DNA of 64,000 nt from Paraburkholderia atlantica (GCF_009362785.1 NZ_WHNQ01000014.1:1-64000); one strand, 5' to 3'; counted from the stretch's first letter, positions 17,462-26,416 are shown. Numbers and translations are program-made. Notes: a model not told the origin generated them from the letters alone.

Positions 17462-17656
17462 GGACCTTGATCGTGGTTGCAAAAGAGTGCGCGCGGAGGA
17501 CACGCGACGCGCCTTCGTTTCGATGCGGCGCTGCGTTTTGCGTTACGGCGCAAAGGCGAGACGATAGCTTAAGCCTTCTATTTCGCCAAATAACGCCGAT
17601 TCGTGCAAAAAACCCAGGGTTTGCGTGGATGCGATTCGCGTCTCAAAATTTGTATG

Positions 17657-17676
17657 ATGACCACATAACATGACCA
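17657..17676. promoter_or_regulatory. Repeated ATGACCA motif upstream of the GntR gene
   Basis: ATGACCA occurs at 17657-17663 and 17670-17676, a 13-base repeat 40 bases before the GntR start. FadR-type regulators often bind short TGGT/ACCA half-sites, so this could be an autoregulatory site for the tetronate operon. The evidence is only repetition and position. Confidence 0.35.
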
Positions 17677-17715
17677 GTTAGCGGCACCCGATTCCATCGA
17701 TCCAATCGATCCACC

Positions 17716-18420
17716 ATGTTCGACAAGATTCCCTCGCGCGCTTTGAGTGACACCGTCGCGCAGCAACTGCTGAAGCAGATCGACAAGGGCACCTTCGCGC
17801 GCGGCGCCAAGCTGCCGACCGAGGCCGTGCTCGCGCAACAGTTCGGCGTGAGCCGCACCGTGATTCGCGAGGCGCTGTCGCGGCTAAAGAACGAGGGGGT
17901 GGTCGAGCCGCGCCAGGGCAGTGGCGTGTTCGTCGCTGGGCACGGCACGATCCGCCCGCTGCGGATCGACTACGCGGAAGCCGTCGAGCCGGGCTCGGTC
18001 GTGCAGATCCTCGCGCTGCGCCGCGCGATCGAGGCGGAGGTCGCGTCCGAAGCCGCGATGCGTCGCAGCGATGCCGACATGGCCGCGATCGACGCCGCGC
18101 TCGCTCAGATCGAGCGCGCGGTCGCCAATGGCGAAGACGGCGTCGCCGAAGACGTCGCGTTTCATCGCGCGATCGCGGCGGCGACGGGCAATCCGTATTT
18201 CCTGAAGACGCTGACGTTCCTCAATCAGTACCTCGAAGCGGGCACGGTCGTCACGCGCCGCAACGAGGCGCTGCGCGAGGACTTCTCGCGGCAGGTGCGC
18301 GAGGAGCACGCGGCAATCGCCGCGGCGATTCGCGCCGGCGATCCGATGGCGGCGCGCAATGCCGCGCAGACGCATCTGTACAACGCGGCGCGGCGGCTTG
18401 CCGAGGCGGGCATCGCCTGA
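17716..18420 (+). CDS. GntR-family (FadR subfamily) regulator of the tetronate operon
   Basis: The 234-residue protein has an N-terminal winged helix (LPTEAVLAQQFGVSRTVIREALSRLKNEGVVEPRQGSGVFV) and an FCD all-helical ligand domain (about 90-225) with the metal-site style D...FHRAIAAATGN and H residues near the end. It leads the tetronate genes, 72 bases before ltnD on the same strand, so it is very likely their repressor, released by a tetronate or a pathway intermediate. Confidence 0.92.
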   Translation: MFDKIPSRALSDTVAQQLLKQIDKGTFARGAKLPTEAVLAQQFGVSRTVIREALSRLKNEGVVEPRQGSGVFVAGHGTIRPLRIDYAEAVEPGSVVQILALRRAIEAEVASEAAMRRSDADMAAIDAALAQIERAVANGEDGVAEDVAFHRAIAAATGNPYFLKTLTFLNQYLEAGTVVTRRNEALREDFSRQVREEHAAIAAAIRAGDPMAARNAAQTHLYNAARRLAEAGIA

Positions 18421-18492
18421 CGCGCAGCAGGCGCGCGGTGATTCCGCCGCGCGCGAACGCACCAATGCAGCACCAATCCATAGAGGTCACGC

Positions 18493-19383
18493 ATGTCGAG
18501 AAATGTCGGTGTCATCGGTTTGGGGGCCATGGGGCTCGGCGTCGCGCGCTCGCTGTTGCGAGCAGGCTTCAAGGTGCACGCGTGCGACTTGCGGCGCGAC
18601 GTGCTGCAGGCGTTCGTCGCTGAAGGCGGTGTCGGCTGTGCGACGCCCGCTGAGCTCGGCGCGCAGTGCGAGGTCGTGATCACGCTGGTCGTCAATGCCG
18701 CGCAAACCGAGGCCGTGCTGTTCGGTGAGCACGGCGCGCTCGCGGCGATGAAGCCGGGCGGCGTCGTGATAGCGAGTGCCACGGTCGCGCCGGAGTTCGC
18801 AAGCGATCTCGGCAGGCGCGTCGAGGCGGCTGGTCTGCAGATGCTCGATGCGCCGGTATCGGGCGGCGCGGCGCGCGCGGCCTCGGGCGAGATGACGATG
18901 ATGACGTCCGGTCCCGCAGCCGCCTACGCCGCATGCGAAGACGTGCTCGCCGCGATCGCCGGCAACGTGTATCGGCTCGGCGCCGCGCATGGCGCGGGCT
19001 CGAAGGTGAAGATCATCAACCAGTTGCTGGCCGGCGTGCATATCGCGGTGGCCGCCGAGGCAATGGCGCTCGGCCTGCGCGAAGGCGTCGACCCTGACGC
19101 GCTGTACGACGTGATCACGCACAGCGCGGGCAATTCATGGATGTTCGAGAACCGCGTGCCGCATATTCTCGCGGGCGATTACACGCCGCTGTCTGCGGTC
19201 GATATTTTCGTGAAGGACTTGGGCCTCGTGCTCGATACCGCGCGTCGCACGAAGTTTCCGCTGCCGCTGTCGGCGGCCGCGCATCAGATGTTCATGATGG
19301 CGTCGACGGCGGGCCACGGCGGTGAGGACGACTCGGCTGTCGTGAAGATTTTCCCCGGCATCGAATTGCCGGCGAAGCAATAA
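18493..19383 (+). CDS. ltnD: L-threonate 2-dehydrogenase LtnD
   Basis: LtnD oxidises L-threonate to 2-oxo-tetronate with NAD+. The 296-residue protein is a beta-hydroxyacid dehydrogenase: Rossmann motif GLGAMGLGVARSLLRAGF, substrate motif DAPVSGGAARAASG, and the catalytic Lys region GAGSKVKIINQLLAG. It is followed by otnK with a 15-base gap. The L-threonate assignment rests on the operon with otnI, otnK and otnC, which defines this subfamily. Confidence 0.92.
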   Translation: MSRNVGVIGLGAMGLGVARSLLRAGFKVHACDLRRDVLQAFVAEGGVGCATPAELGAQCEVVITLVVNAAQTEAVLFGEHGALAAMKPGGVVIASATVAPEFASDLGRRVEAAGLQMLDAPVSGGAARAASGEMTMMTSGPAAAYAACEDVLAAIAGNVYRLGAAHGAGSKVKIINQLLAGVHIAVAAEAMALGLREGVDPDALYDVITHSAGNSWMFENRVPHILAGDYTPLSAVDIFVKDLGLVLDTARRTKFPLPLSAAAHQMFMMASTAGHGGEDDSAVVKIFPGIELPAKQ

Positions 19384-19398
19384 AGCGAGGGCGTGCTC

Positions 19399-20727
19399 AT
19401 GACGGCTCAAACGAAACCCGCACTGCTCGGCTGCATCGCCGACGATTTCACCGGCGCCACCGATCTCGCCAACATGCTGGTGCGCGGCGGCATGCGCACG
19501 GTGCAGACGATCGGCGTGCCCACCTCCAACGAAGCGCCGGGCGCCGATGCGCTCGACGCCGACGCACTCGTCGTCGCGCTGAAGTCGCGCACGATCCCCG
19601 CCGCCGACGCGGTCGCGCAATCGCTGGCCGCACTCGCCTGGCTGCGCGCGCAAGGCTGCCGGCAATTCTTCTTCAAGTACTGCTCGACCTTCGATTCGAC
19701 CGATGCGGGCAACATCGGCCCGGTAACCGATGCGTTGCTGAACGCGCTGTCCGCCGAGTTCGCTGAGCGCGCGTCGTTCACGATCGCGTGTCCCGCGTTT
19801 CCCGAGAACGGCCGCACGATTTTCCGCGGCCACCTGTTCGTCGGCGATGCGTTGCTCGACGAGTCGGGCATGGAGAACCATCCGCTGACGCCGATGCGCG
19901 ACGCGAACCTCGTGCGCGTGCTACAGCGGCAAACACAATCGAAGGTCAGGCTCGTGCGTTACGACCAGGTTGCGCAAGGCGACGCGGCCGTGCGCGCCGC
20001 ATTCGAAGCGCTGCGCGCCGACGGCGTGCGCATCGCGATTGCCGATGCGGTGTCCGACGCCGATCTGCACACACTCGGCGCGGCCTGCGCGGACCTCGCG
20101 CTGATCACCGGCGGCTCCGGTGTCGCGCTCGGCTTGCCGGCCAACTTCCGGCGCGCGGGTCTGCTCGGCGAGCAAACTCATGCCGCGCAATTGCCGCGCG
20201 TAGAAGGTTTGTCGGCGGTGCTCGCGGGCAGTGCGTCGAAGGCGACCAACGCGCAGGTCGCCGCCTGGTGCGCGACGCGGCCCGCGTTCCGCATCGATCC
20301 GCTCGCGGCGGCGCGCGGCGAGGACGTCGTCGCCGAAGCGCTCGAGTTTGCGCAACAGCGCTTCGTGCATGCGGAGCCGGTGCTGATCTACGCGACTGCA
20401 TCGCCCGACGAAGTGCAGGCGGTGCAGCGCGAACTCGGCGTCAACGAGGCCGGGCATCTGGTCGAGAAGACGTTGGCATCGATTGCGCGCGGCCTGCGCG
20501 AGCTAGGCGTGCGCAAGTTCGTCGTCGCGGGCGGGGAGACCTCGGGCGCGGTCGTGCAGGCGCTCGACGTGCATATGCTGCGCATCGGCGCGCAGATCGA
20601 TCCGGGCGTGCCGGCCACGGTGACGACCGAAGCCGAACCGCTCGCACTCGCGCTGAAATCCGGCAATTTCGGCACCACGGACTTTTTCGACAAGGCGCTG
20701 CGCCATCTCGACGGAGCCGCGCAATGA
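19399..20727 (+). CDS. otnK: 3-oxo-tetronate kinase OtnK (DUF1537 family)
   Basis: OtnK phosphorylates 3-oxo-tetronate at O4. The 442-residue protein shows the N-terminal DUF1537 motif GCIADDFTGATDLANMLVRGGM and FKYCSTFDSTDAGNIGPV. The C-terminal nucleotide-binding part carries ITGGSGVALGLP and VVAGGETSGAVVQAL. I chose the ATG at 19399 (after AGCGAGGG); an in-frame GTG at 19393 is two codons earlier. Its stop overlaps the otnC start by four bases. Confidence 0.95.
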   Translation: MTAQTKPALLGCIADDFTGATDLANMLVRGGMRTVQTIGVPTSNEAPGADALDADALVVALKSRTIPAADAVAQSLAALAWLRAQGCRQFFFKYCSTFDSTDAGNIGPVTDALLNALSAEFAERASFTIACPAFPENGRTIFRGHLFVGDALLDESGMENHPLTPMRDANLVRVLQRQTQSKVRLVRYDQVAQGDAAVRAAFEALRADGVRIAIADAVSDADLHTLGAACADLALITGGSGVALGLPANFRRAGLLGEQTHAAQLPRVEGLSAVLAGSASKATNAQVAAWCATRPAFRIDPLAAARGEDVVAEALEFAQQRFVHAEPVLIYATASPDEVQAVQRELGVNEAGHLVEKTLASIARGLRELGVRKFVVAGGETSGAVVQALDVHMLRIGAQIDPGVPATVTTEAEPLALALKSGNFGTTDFFDKALRHLDGAAQ

Positions 20728-21386
20728 GCGGCGCACCGGCACTCCACAGCTCCGCCGAAGCGCGCGTGCGCGAGGAAATCTGCGCGGTCGGCGCGAGTCT
20801 GTATCAGCGCGGCTATACGGTCGGCAGCGCCGGCAACATCAGCGCGCGGCTCGACGATGGCTGGCTGATCACACCGACCGACGCCTGTCTCGGCCGCCTC
20901 GATCCGGCCGATATCGCGAAGGTCGACGCAAACGGCCACGCGATGTCGGGCGGCAAGCCGTCGAAAACGCTCGCGCTGCATCGCGCTATCTACGCGCGCA
21001 ACGGCGAGGCGCGCGGCATCGTCCATACCCATTCGACGCATCTGGTCGCATTGACGCTCGCGGGCGTATGGAGCGAAGCCGACGTGTTGCCGCCGATCAC
21101 GCCGTACTACGTGATGAAAGTGGGCCACGTACCGCTGATTCGCTATCAACGTCCCGGCGATCCGCAAGTGGCCGCGCAGATCGCACAGCTGGCCGATCGC
21201 GTGCGCGCGGTGCTGCTCGAACGTCTGGGGCCGGTGGTGTGGGAGCGCTCCGTCGCGCACGCATCGTATGCGCTCGAAGAACTCGAGGAGACCGCGCGCC
21301 TGTGGCTGATGACGAATCCGCGGCCCGCGCCGCTCGACGCGGCCGCGCTCGAAGAACTCCGTGCCGCGTTCGGCGCGCGCTGGTAG
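20724..21386 (+). CDS. otnC: 3-oxo-tetronate 4-phosphate decarboxylase OtnC (class II aldolase fold)
   Basis: OtnC decarboxylates 3-oxo-tetronate 4-phosphate to dihydroxyacetone phosphate and CO2. The 220-residue protein is of the AraD/FucA fold: GSAGNISARL near the start, the metal-binding HTHSTH, and a late VAHASYALEELEETARLWL carrying the further His. It begins at the ATG at 20724 inside the otnK stop (ATGA). The longer frame upstream is a shadow of otnK. Confidence 0.94.
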   Translation: MSGAPALHSSAEARVREEICAVGASLYQRGYTVGSAGNISARLDDGWLITPTDACLGRLDPADIAKVDANGHAMSGGKPSKTLALHRAIYARNGEARGIVHTHSTHLVALTLAGVWSEADVLPPITPYYVMKVGHVPLIRYQRPGDPQVAAQIAQLADRVRAVLLERLGPVVWERSVAHASYALEELEETARLWLMTNPRPAPLDAAALEELRAAFGARW

Positions 21387-21447
21387 CAGCGCGCATTGCT
21401 GATCAACGCTACGCATCGTATCGCACTGTCTTAAAGGAGCTGTCGCC

Positions 21448-22248
21448 ATGCCTCGCTTCGCCGCCAATCTGTCGATGATGTACAACGAGCACGCGTTCCT
21501 CGACCGCTTCGCCGCCGCCTCGCGCGACGGTTTCAACGCGGTGGAATTCCTGTTTCCCTACGAGTTCCGCGCCGGCGAGCTGAAGTCGCGGCTCGACGCG
21601 CACGGTTTGACTCAGGCGCTGTTCAATGCGCCACCGGGCGACTGGAGCGGCGGCGAGCGCGGTCTTGCGTCGCTGCCGGGGCGCGAGGACGAGTTCCGCC
21701 GCAGCATCGATACGGCACTCGAGTACGCGCGCGTGCTCGGCAATCGCAAGCTGCATGTGATGGCGGGGTTGATCGCCGGCGATCGAGCGGGCGAAACGCA
21801 GCGCAAAACGCAACGCGACGTGTATCTGAACAACCTCGCCTATGCCGCACGAGCCGCACAGGCCGAACAGATCACGGTCGTCATCGAACCGATCAATACG
21901 CGCGACATGCCCGGCTATTTCCTCAATCGACAGGACGACGCGCAAGCGATCTGCGCCGAAGTCGGCGCGCCGAATCTGAAGGTGCAGTTCGATTGCTATC
22001 ACTGCCAGATCGTCGAGGGCGATCTCGCGATGAAGCTCAAGCGCGATATGGCCGGCATTGGTCACATCCAGGTTGCGGGCGTACCCGAACGGCATGAGCC
22101 GGACATCGGCGAGCTGAACTATCCGTACCTGTTCGATCTGATCGATGCGCTCGGCTACGACGGCTACATCGGCTGCGAATACCGGCCGCGCGCGGGTACC
22201 TCGGCAGGACTTGGATGGCTGAAGCCTTATCTCGATGCGCCGCGCTGA
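21448..22248 (+). CDS. otnI: 2-oxo-tetronate isomerase OtnI
   Basis: OtnI interconverts 2-oxo- and 3-oxo-tetronate. The 266-residue protein is a hydroxypyruvate-isomerase-like TIM barrel: MPRFAANLSMMYNEHAFLDRF at the start, the metal ligand Glu in VVIEPINTRDMPGYF, VQFDCYHCQIVEGDL, and GCEYRPRAGTSAGLGWL at the end. It has a good Shine-Dalgarno (AAAGGAGC) and lies 61 bases after otnC. Confidence 0.94.
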   Translation: MPRFAANLSMMYNEHAFLDRFAAASRDGFNAVEFLFPYEFRAGELKSRLDAHGLTQALFNAPPGDWSGGERGLASLPGREDEFRRSIDTALEYARVLGNRKLHVMAGLIAGDRAGETQRKTQRDVYLNNLAYAARAAQAEQITVVIEPINTRDMPGYFLNRQDDAQAICAEVGAPNLKVQFDCYHCQIVEGDLAMKLKRDMAGIGHIQVAGVPERHEPDIGELNYPYLFDLIDALGYDGYIGCEYRPRAGTSAGLGWLKPYLDAPR

Positions 22249-22281
22249 CTCTTTCCGACAACCATTGACGGACACGTAACC

Positions 22282-23262
22282 ATGAAAGTACTGATCACCG
22301 GCGGCGCCGGTTTTCTCGGCCAGCGTCTCGCGCGCGAACTGCTCTCACGCGGCGTGCTGAAGGATGCGCACGGCGCACCGCAAACGATCACCGGGCTGGT
22401 GCTGCTCGACGTCGTGCGCGCCCACGATTTCGGCGATGCGCGCGTGCGCACCGAAGTCGGCGATATCGCGGAACGCAGCGTGCTCGAACGCGTGATCGAC
22501 GATCAAACCTCGGCGATCTTTCATCTCGCTGCGATCGTCAGCGGCCAGGCCGAGGCGGACTTCGATCTCGGCATGCGCATCAATCTCGATGCGTCGCGGC
22601 TGCTGCTCGAAGTCTGCCGACAGCGCGGGCATCAACCGCGCGTCGTGTTCACCAGTTCGGTCGCGGTGTACGGTGGCGATCTGCCCGCGGTCGTGCAGGA
22701 CGACACCGCGCTGAATCCGCAGTCGTCGTATGGCGCGCAGAAGGCGATCGCGGAACTGCTGCTCAACGATTATTCGCGGCGCGGTTTCGTCGACGGCCGC
22801 GTGCTGCGGCTGCCGACCATCAGCGTGCGGCCGGGGCGGCCGAATGCGGCGGCGTCGTCGTTTGCGAGCGGCATCATCCGCGAGCCGCTCAATGGCGAGG
22901 AGGCTGTGTGTCCGGTCGCCGGCTCGACGCGGCTGTGGCTGCTGTCGCCGCGCAAGGCGATCGACAGTCTGATCGCCGGTCTCGAACTCGATGGCGCCGC
23001 GCTCGACAAGCAGCGCGCGGTGAATCTGCCGGGCCTGTCGGTCAGCGTCGACGAAATGATCGCGGCACTGCGCGAGGTCGCGGGCGAAAAGGTCGCGGGC
23101 CGCATCGTGCAGCAGCCGGACGAGCGCATCGAGAAGATCGTCGGCAGTTGGCCCGGCGCGTGGGATACGTCGCGCGCCGAACGGCTCGGGCTCGCCGCCG
23201 AGCGCAGTTTCGCGGACGTGATCCGCGGTTACATCGCCGATGAAGGCATCGAAGTTCGCTGA
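22282..23262 (+). CDS. denD: D-erythronate dehydrogenase DenD (SDR family)
   Basis: DenD oxidises D-erythronate with NAD+ to 2-oxo-tetronate, so this operon can take both D-erythronate and L-threonate into the same intermediate. The 326-residue protein is an extended SDR: GGAGFLGQRLARELL, FHLAAIVSGQAE, the Ser in FTSSVAVYGG, and the catalytic YGAQK. The C-terminal part contains RLPTISVRPGRPNAAASSF. It is the last gene of the operon, 33 bases after otnI. Confidence 0.94.
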   Translation: MKVLITGGAGFLGQRLARELLSRGVLKDAHGAPQTITGLVLLDVVRAHDFGDARVRTEVGDIAERSVLERVIDDQTSAIFHLAAIVSGQAEADFDLGMRINLDASRLLLEVCRQRGHQPRVVFTSSVAVYGGDLPAVVQDDTALNPQSSYGAQKAIAELLLNDYSRRGFVDGRVLRLPTISVRPGRPNAAASSFASGIIREPLNGEEAVCPVAGSTRLWLLSPRKAIDSLIAGLELDGAALDKQRAVNLPGLSVSVDEMIAALREVAGEKVAGRIVQQPDERIEKIVGSWPGAWDTSRAERLGLAAERSFADVIRGYIADEGIEVR

Positions 23263-23629
23263 AGATCACCCCCTCCGCGTATTCCCTGGTGTCGCCTGGC
23301 ACGGCTGCGGCCGTGCTTGACACGCTTTGACGCCCACGCCTATTATCGAGCCTGTTTTGTTCGATATATGACCTTGTGTTCGTATATAGAACATAAGGGC
23401 GGGCAAGGAAGGCGCAACAGCCGTAACGGTCGTCACTCCCAAGCCCATCGTTCACGATCCTGCGCTAAGCTGCCTTGACGTATCGGCCGCCACGCCGCTG
23501 CCGTTTTGCAGCTTCCCGCGCGCGGCCATTGCCCCCGGCCGATGCCTCGGCGCATCGAACCGGCGTCACCGGTGCAAGGCCAGCCGCGACGCGGCGCAGC
23601 GCACGCAGCATCTCAACTGGAGACATCCC
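23263..23629. other. 367-base region upstream of pcaF
   Basis: It holds the end of the tetronate operon and the pcaF control region. An AT-rich patch at about 23341-23400 contains two PcaR-like boxes. I saw no terminator hairpin with a T-run and no small gene in it. Confidence 0.6.
23359..23392 (+). promoter_or_regulatory. Two PcaR-like boxes before pcaF
   Basis: GTTCGATATATGACC (23359-23373) and GTTCGTATATAGAAC (23378-23392) begin 19 bases apart. They share GTTCG followed by an A/T core with the repeated 15-base box described for PcaR in Pseudomonas, which starts GTTCGATAAT. The second box is also a GTTC-N7-GAAC inverted repeat. They lie about 240 bases before pcaF, consistent with control by the IclR protein at 16637-17461. 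Confidence 0.65.
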
Positions 23630-24832
23630 ATGACCGAAGCATTCCTGTGCGATGCGATTCGCACCCCCATTGGCCGCTATGCGGGTTCGCTGTCGTCGGT
23701 GCGTGCCGACGACCTGGGCGCAGTGCCGCTCAAGGCGCTGATGGAGCGCAACAAGAACGTCGACTGGAGCGCGATCGACGACGTGATCTACGGCTGCGCG
23801 AACCAGGCCGGTGAAGACAACCGCAACGTCGCGCGCATGTCGCTGCTGCTCGCGGGCTTGCCGAAGGACGTGCCGGGCTCGACGGTCAATCGTCTGTGCG
23901 GCTCGGGCATGGATGCGGTCGGCATCGCCGCGCGCGCGATCAAGTCGGGCGAAGCCGCGCTGATGATCGCCGGCGGCGTCGAAAGCATGAGCCGTGCGCC
24001 GTTCGTGATGCCCAAGGCGACCAGCGCGTTCACGCGTCAGAACGAGGTCTACGACACGACGATCGGCTGGCGTTTCGTGAACCCGCTGATGAAGAAGCTG
24101 TACGGCGTCGACTCGATGCCGGAAACCGGCGAAAACGTCGCGACCGACTACAACATCAGCCGCGCCGATCAGGACGCGTTCGCGCTGCGCAGCCAGCAGA
24201 AGGCCGCGCGCGCGCAACGCGACGGCACGCTTGCGCAGGAAATCGTCGGCGTGACGATCGCGCAGAAGAAGGGTGATCCGATCACGGTCACGCAGGACGA
24301 ACATCCGCGCGAAACGAGCCTCGAAGCGCTCGCGAAGCTGAAGGGCGTCGTGCGTCCGGACGGCACGGTGACGGCCGGCAATGCATCGGGCGTGAACGAC
24401 GGCGCGGCCGCGTTGCTGCTCGCCAACGAAGAAACCGCGAAGCGCTTCGGCCTGACGCCGCGCGCCCGCGTGCTCGGCGTGGCGACGGCAGGCGTCGAGC
24501 CGCGCGTGATGGGTATCGGCCCGGCACCGGCCACGCAGAAACTGCTCGCGCGTCTGGGCATGACGATCGACCAGTTCGACGTGATCGAGCTGAACGAAGC
24601 GTTCGCCTCCCAAGGTATCGCCGTGCTGCGCGCGCTCGGCGTCGCCGACGACGATCCCCGCGTGAACCCGAACGGCGGCGCGATCGCGCTCGGCCACCCG
24701 CTCGGCATGAGCGGCGCGCGTCTGGTGACCACCGCGACGTATCAACTGCAACGCACGCAGGGCCGCTTCGCGCTGTGCACGATGTGTATCGGCGTCGGCC
24801 AGGGCATCGCGATTGCGATCGAGCGCGTGTGA
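23630..24832 (+). CDS. pcaF: 3-oxoadipyl-CoA thiolase PcaF
   Basis: PcaF cleaves 3-oxoadipyl-CoA to succinyl-CoA and acetyl-CoA, the last step of the beta-ketoadipate pathway. The 400-residue thiolase has the nucleophile Cys90 (VNRLCGSGMDAV), His356 (GHPLG) and Cys386 (CTMCIGVGQG). The PcaF-type features ERNKNVDWSAIDDVIYGCANQAGEDNRNVARM and LNEAFASQ are present. It stands alone here, followed by a strong terminator; the CoA-transferase genes are not in the window. A general acetyl-CoA acetyltransferase role cannot be excluded, but the sequence and PcaR-like boxes favour PcaF. Confidence 0.92.
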   Translation: MTEAFLCDAIRTPIGRYAGSLSSVRADDLGAVPLKALMERNKNVDWSAIDDVIYGCANQAGEDNRNVARMSLLLAGLPKDVPGSTVNRLCGSGMDAVGIAARAIKSGEAALMIAGGVESMSRAPFVMPKATSAFTRQNEVYDTTIGWRFVNPLMKKLYGVDSMPETGENVATDYNISRADQDAFALRSQQKAARAQRDGTLAQEIVGVTIAQKKGDPITVTQDEHPRETSLEALAKLKGVVRPDGTVTAGNASGVNDGAAALLLANEETAKRFGLTPRARVLGVATAGVEPRVMGIGPAPATQKLLARLGMTIDQFDVIELNEAFASQGIAVLRALGVADDDPRVNPNGGAIALGHPLGMSGARLVTTATYQLQRTQGRFALCTMCIGVGQGIAIAIERV

Positions 24833-24910
24833 TGTGTAAGCGGGTTTAGCGCGAGGTTCGGTTCTCGCGCTGCGCGGGTCTCCGCGCAAGCTGGATAGTA
24901 AAAGGCAGAA

Positions 24911-24950
24911 GGGCCGGCGTGTCATCGAGACACGCCGGCCCTTTGTTTTG
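24911..24950 (+). terminator. Rho-independent terminator after pcaF
   Basis: A 13-bp perfect stem GGGCCGGCGTGTC with a 5-base loop (24911-24941) is followed by TTTGTTTTG. It lies about 80 bases past the pcaF stop and faces the convergent cation exporter gene. A run AAAAGGCAG on the other side may allow weak function in both directions. Confidence 0.9.
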
Positions 24951-24979
24951 CTTGCGCCGTGTTGCGCCGGGCGAAACCG

Positions 24980-25906
24980 TTATGACGCCGCTTCGACGGT
25001 CAGATGCATGACCTCATGCACCGGCGCGAGCCGCGCGCGGATCGTATCGGCCGTGACGCCGCCATGCGTGCGCACGCTGACGATCGCCGCTCGCGCCTCC
25101 GGGCCGATCTGCCAGACGTGCAGGTCGGCGATCTCGGCGTCGCCGTGCGAATCGAGGATTTCGCGGATTTCGCCGGCAACGTGCTCATCGGTTTTGTCCA
25201 GCAGCACGCCGGCCGTGTCGCGCATCAGCGTCCATGCCCAGCGCGCGATGACGATCGATCCGACGATTCCCATCAGCGGGTCCAGCCAGACCCACCCGAG
25301 ATAGCGGCCGGCCAGCAGGGCCACGATCGCCAGCACCGAGGTTAGCGCATCGGCGAGCACGTGAACGTAGGCGGAACGCAGGTTGTTGTCGGACCCGTGC
25401 GCATGGCCGTGATGGTGGTGATGATGGTCGTGATCGTGAGGCCCATGGTGCGCATGGCCGCCCGATAGCAGCAACGCGCTGACGATGTTCACGACCAGTC
25501 CGATCGCCGCAATCACCGCGGCCTGTCCGAACGCGACACCGGTGGGATGAACGAGCCGGACCGCCGATTCGATACCGATGCCAAGCGACACCAGCGCGAG
25601 AATCAACGCCGAAGCGAAGCCGGCAAGCTCGCCCACTTTTCCCGTCCCGAAACTGAAAGCGCGGTTGGCCGAGTTGCGTCTCGCGAACGCGTACGCGAGC
25701 GCCGCGATGCCGAGTGCGCCGGCGTGCGTCGCCATGTGGAAGCCATCGGCGAGCAGCGCCATCGAGCCGGTCATGTAACCGGCGGCGATCTCGCCGATCA
25801 TCATGACAACGGTAAGCGCGACGACGGAGTGGGTCCGGCGGGCGTTTTCGTCGTGCGAGCTGCCGAGAAAAGAGTGCTCGTGCTTGCGGATCAGATTGTC
25901 AGTCAT
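24980..25906 (-). CDS. dmeF: Cation diffusion facilitator, DmeF-type (Co/Ni exporter)
   Basis: This 308-residue inner-membrane protein exports divalent metal in exchange for protons. Six membrane segments are visible, with the CDF metal sites as ALLADGFHMATHAG and VHVLADALTSV. A very His-rich cytoplasmic loop (GGHAHHGPHDHD followed by a run of His, about residues 148-172) lies between helices IV and V. The N-terminal HEHSFLGSSHDENARRTHSVV is typical of DmeF. It lies 7 bases after the repressor gene on the same strand, and that gene's residues predict Ni/Co sensing. Confidence 0.93.
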   Translation of the reverse strand: MTDNLIRKHEHSFLGSSHDENARRTHSVVALTVVMMIGEIAAGYMTGSMALLADGFHMATHAGALGIAALAYAFARRNSANRAFSFGTGKVGELAGFASALILALVSLGIGIESAVRLVHPTGVAFGQAAVIAAIGLVVNIVSALLLSGGHAHHGPHDHDHHHHHHGHAHGSDNNLRSAYVHVLADALTSVLAIVALLAGRYLGWVWLDPLMGIVGSIVIARWAWTLMRDTAGVLLDKTDEHVAGEIREILDSHGDAEIADLHVWQIGPEARAAIVSVRTHGGVTADTIRARLAPVHEVMHLTVEAAS

Positions 25907-25913
25907 ACGAAAC

Positions 25914-26189
25914 CTACTTCGAATATCGGCGGATCGCTCCGACCAATGCGTCCACTCCCTTCTTGCGCTGGCTGGCCGTCAGGTCCGGATGCGCGACATG
26001 CTCGCGCGCGTGCGCCTCGACGATTTCGTCGAGCAGGCCGTTCATTGCGCCGCGGGTCGCGGCCACCAGATGCAGGACCTTTTCGCAATCGGCGTCCGAC
26101 TCCAGCGAACGCTCGATAGCCTGAACCTGGCCCGCGATGCGGCGAACGCGCTTCAATAAGTCATCCTTGTGTGTGCTCAGATGTGACAT
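25914..26189 (-). CDS. RcnR/DmeR-type nickel/cobalt-sensing repressor
   Basis: A 91-residue all-helical CsoR/RcnR-family repressor. Its metal fingerprint is His3, Cys35, His60 and His64, exactly the positions used by RcnR for Ni(II)/Co(II), rather than the Cys-rich set of copper-sensing CsoR. I chose the ATG at 26189 because it gives His3 and the usual length; the frame further upstream runs through the operator. It forms an operon with dmeF and faces a G/C-tract palindrome two dozen bases away. Confidence 0.93.
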   Translation of the reverse strand: MSHLSTHKDDLLKRVRRIAGQVQAIERSLESDADCEKVLHLVAATRGAMNGLLDEIVEAHAREHVAHPDLTASQRKKGVDALVGAIRRYSK

Positions 26190-26193
26190 AGCT

Positions 26194-26210
26194 ATACCCC
26201 CTAGGGGTAT
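26194..26210. promoter_or_regulatory. RcnR/DmeR operator (ATACCCC-CTA-GGGGTAT)
   Basis: Seven-base arms ATACCCC and GGGGTAT flank CTA, just 4 bases before the repressor start codon. A C/G tract framed by AT is the known operator form of this family. Binding would block dmeR-dmeF transcription until Ni or Co binds the repressor. Confidence 0.8.
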
Positions 26211-26416
26211 GGATGATAGCACGGTACCGAGATCGCGTTTTCGGTGGCTGACGGCGGCCATGCCGATGCAACATCGGCAAATCGTTCGCGCCATACTGTC
26301 TGTAGACGCCGAGTTCATAACGCCGGGCACGAATGCTGCGTAGCACGAAGCGATCGCGCGCGACGCGCATTACCGACCGTCGAGCCATCTTGATACCTTG
26401 TACGAGGAGAACGCGG

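Noticed and set aside
19788..20723. Upstream part of a 532-residue frame ending in otnC
   Set aside because: The part before 20724 is the shadow of otnK; only the otnC portion is real.
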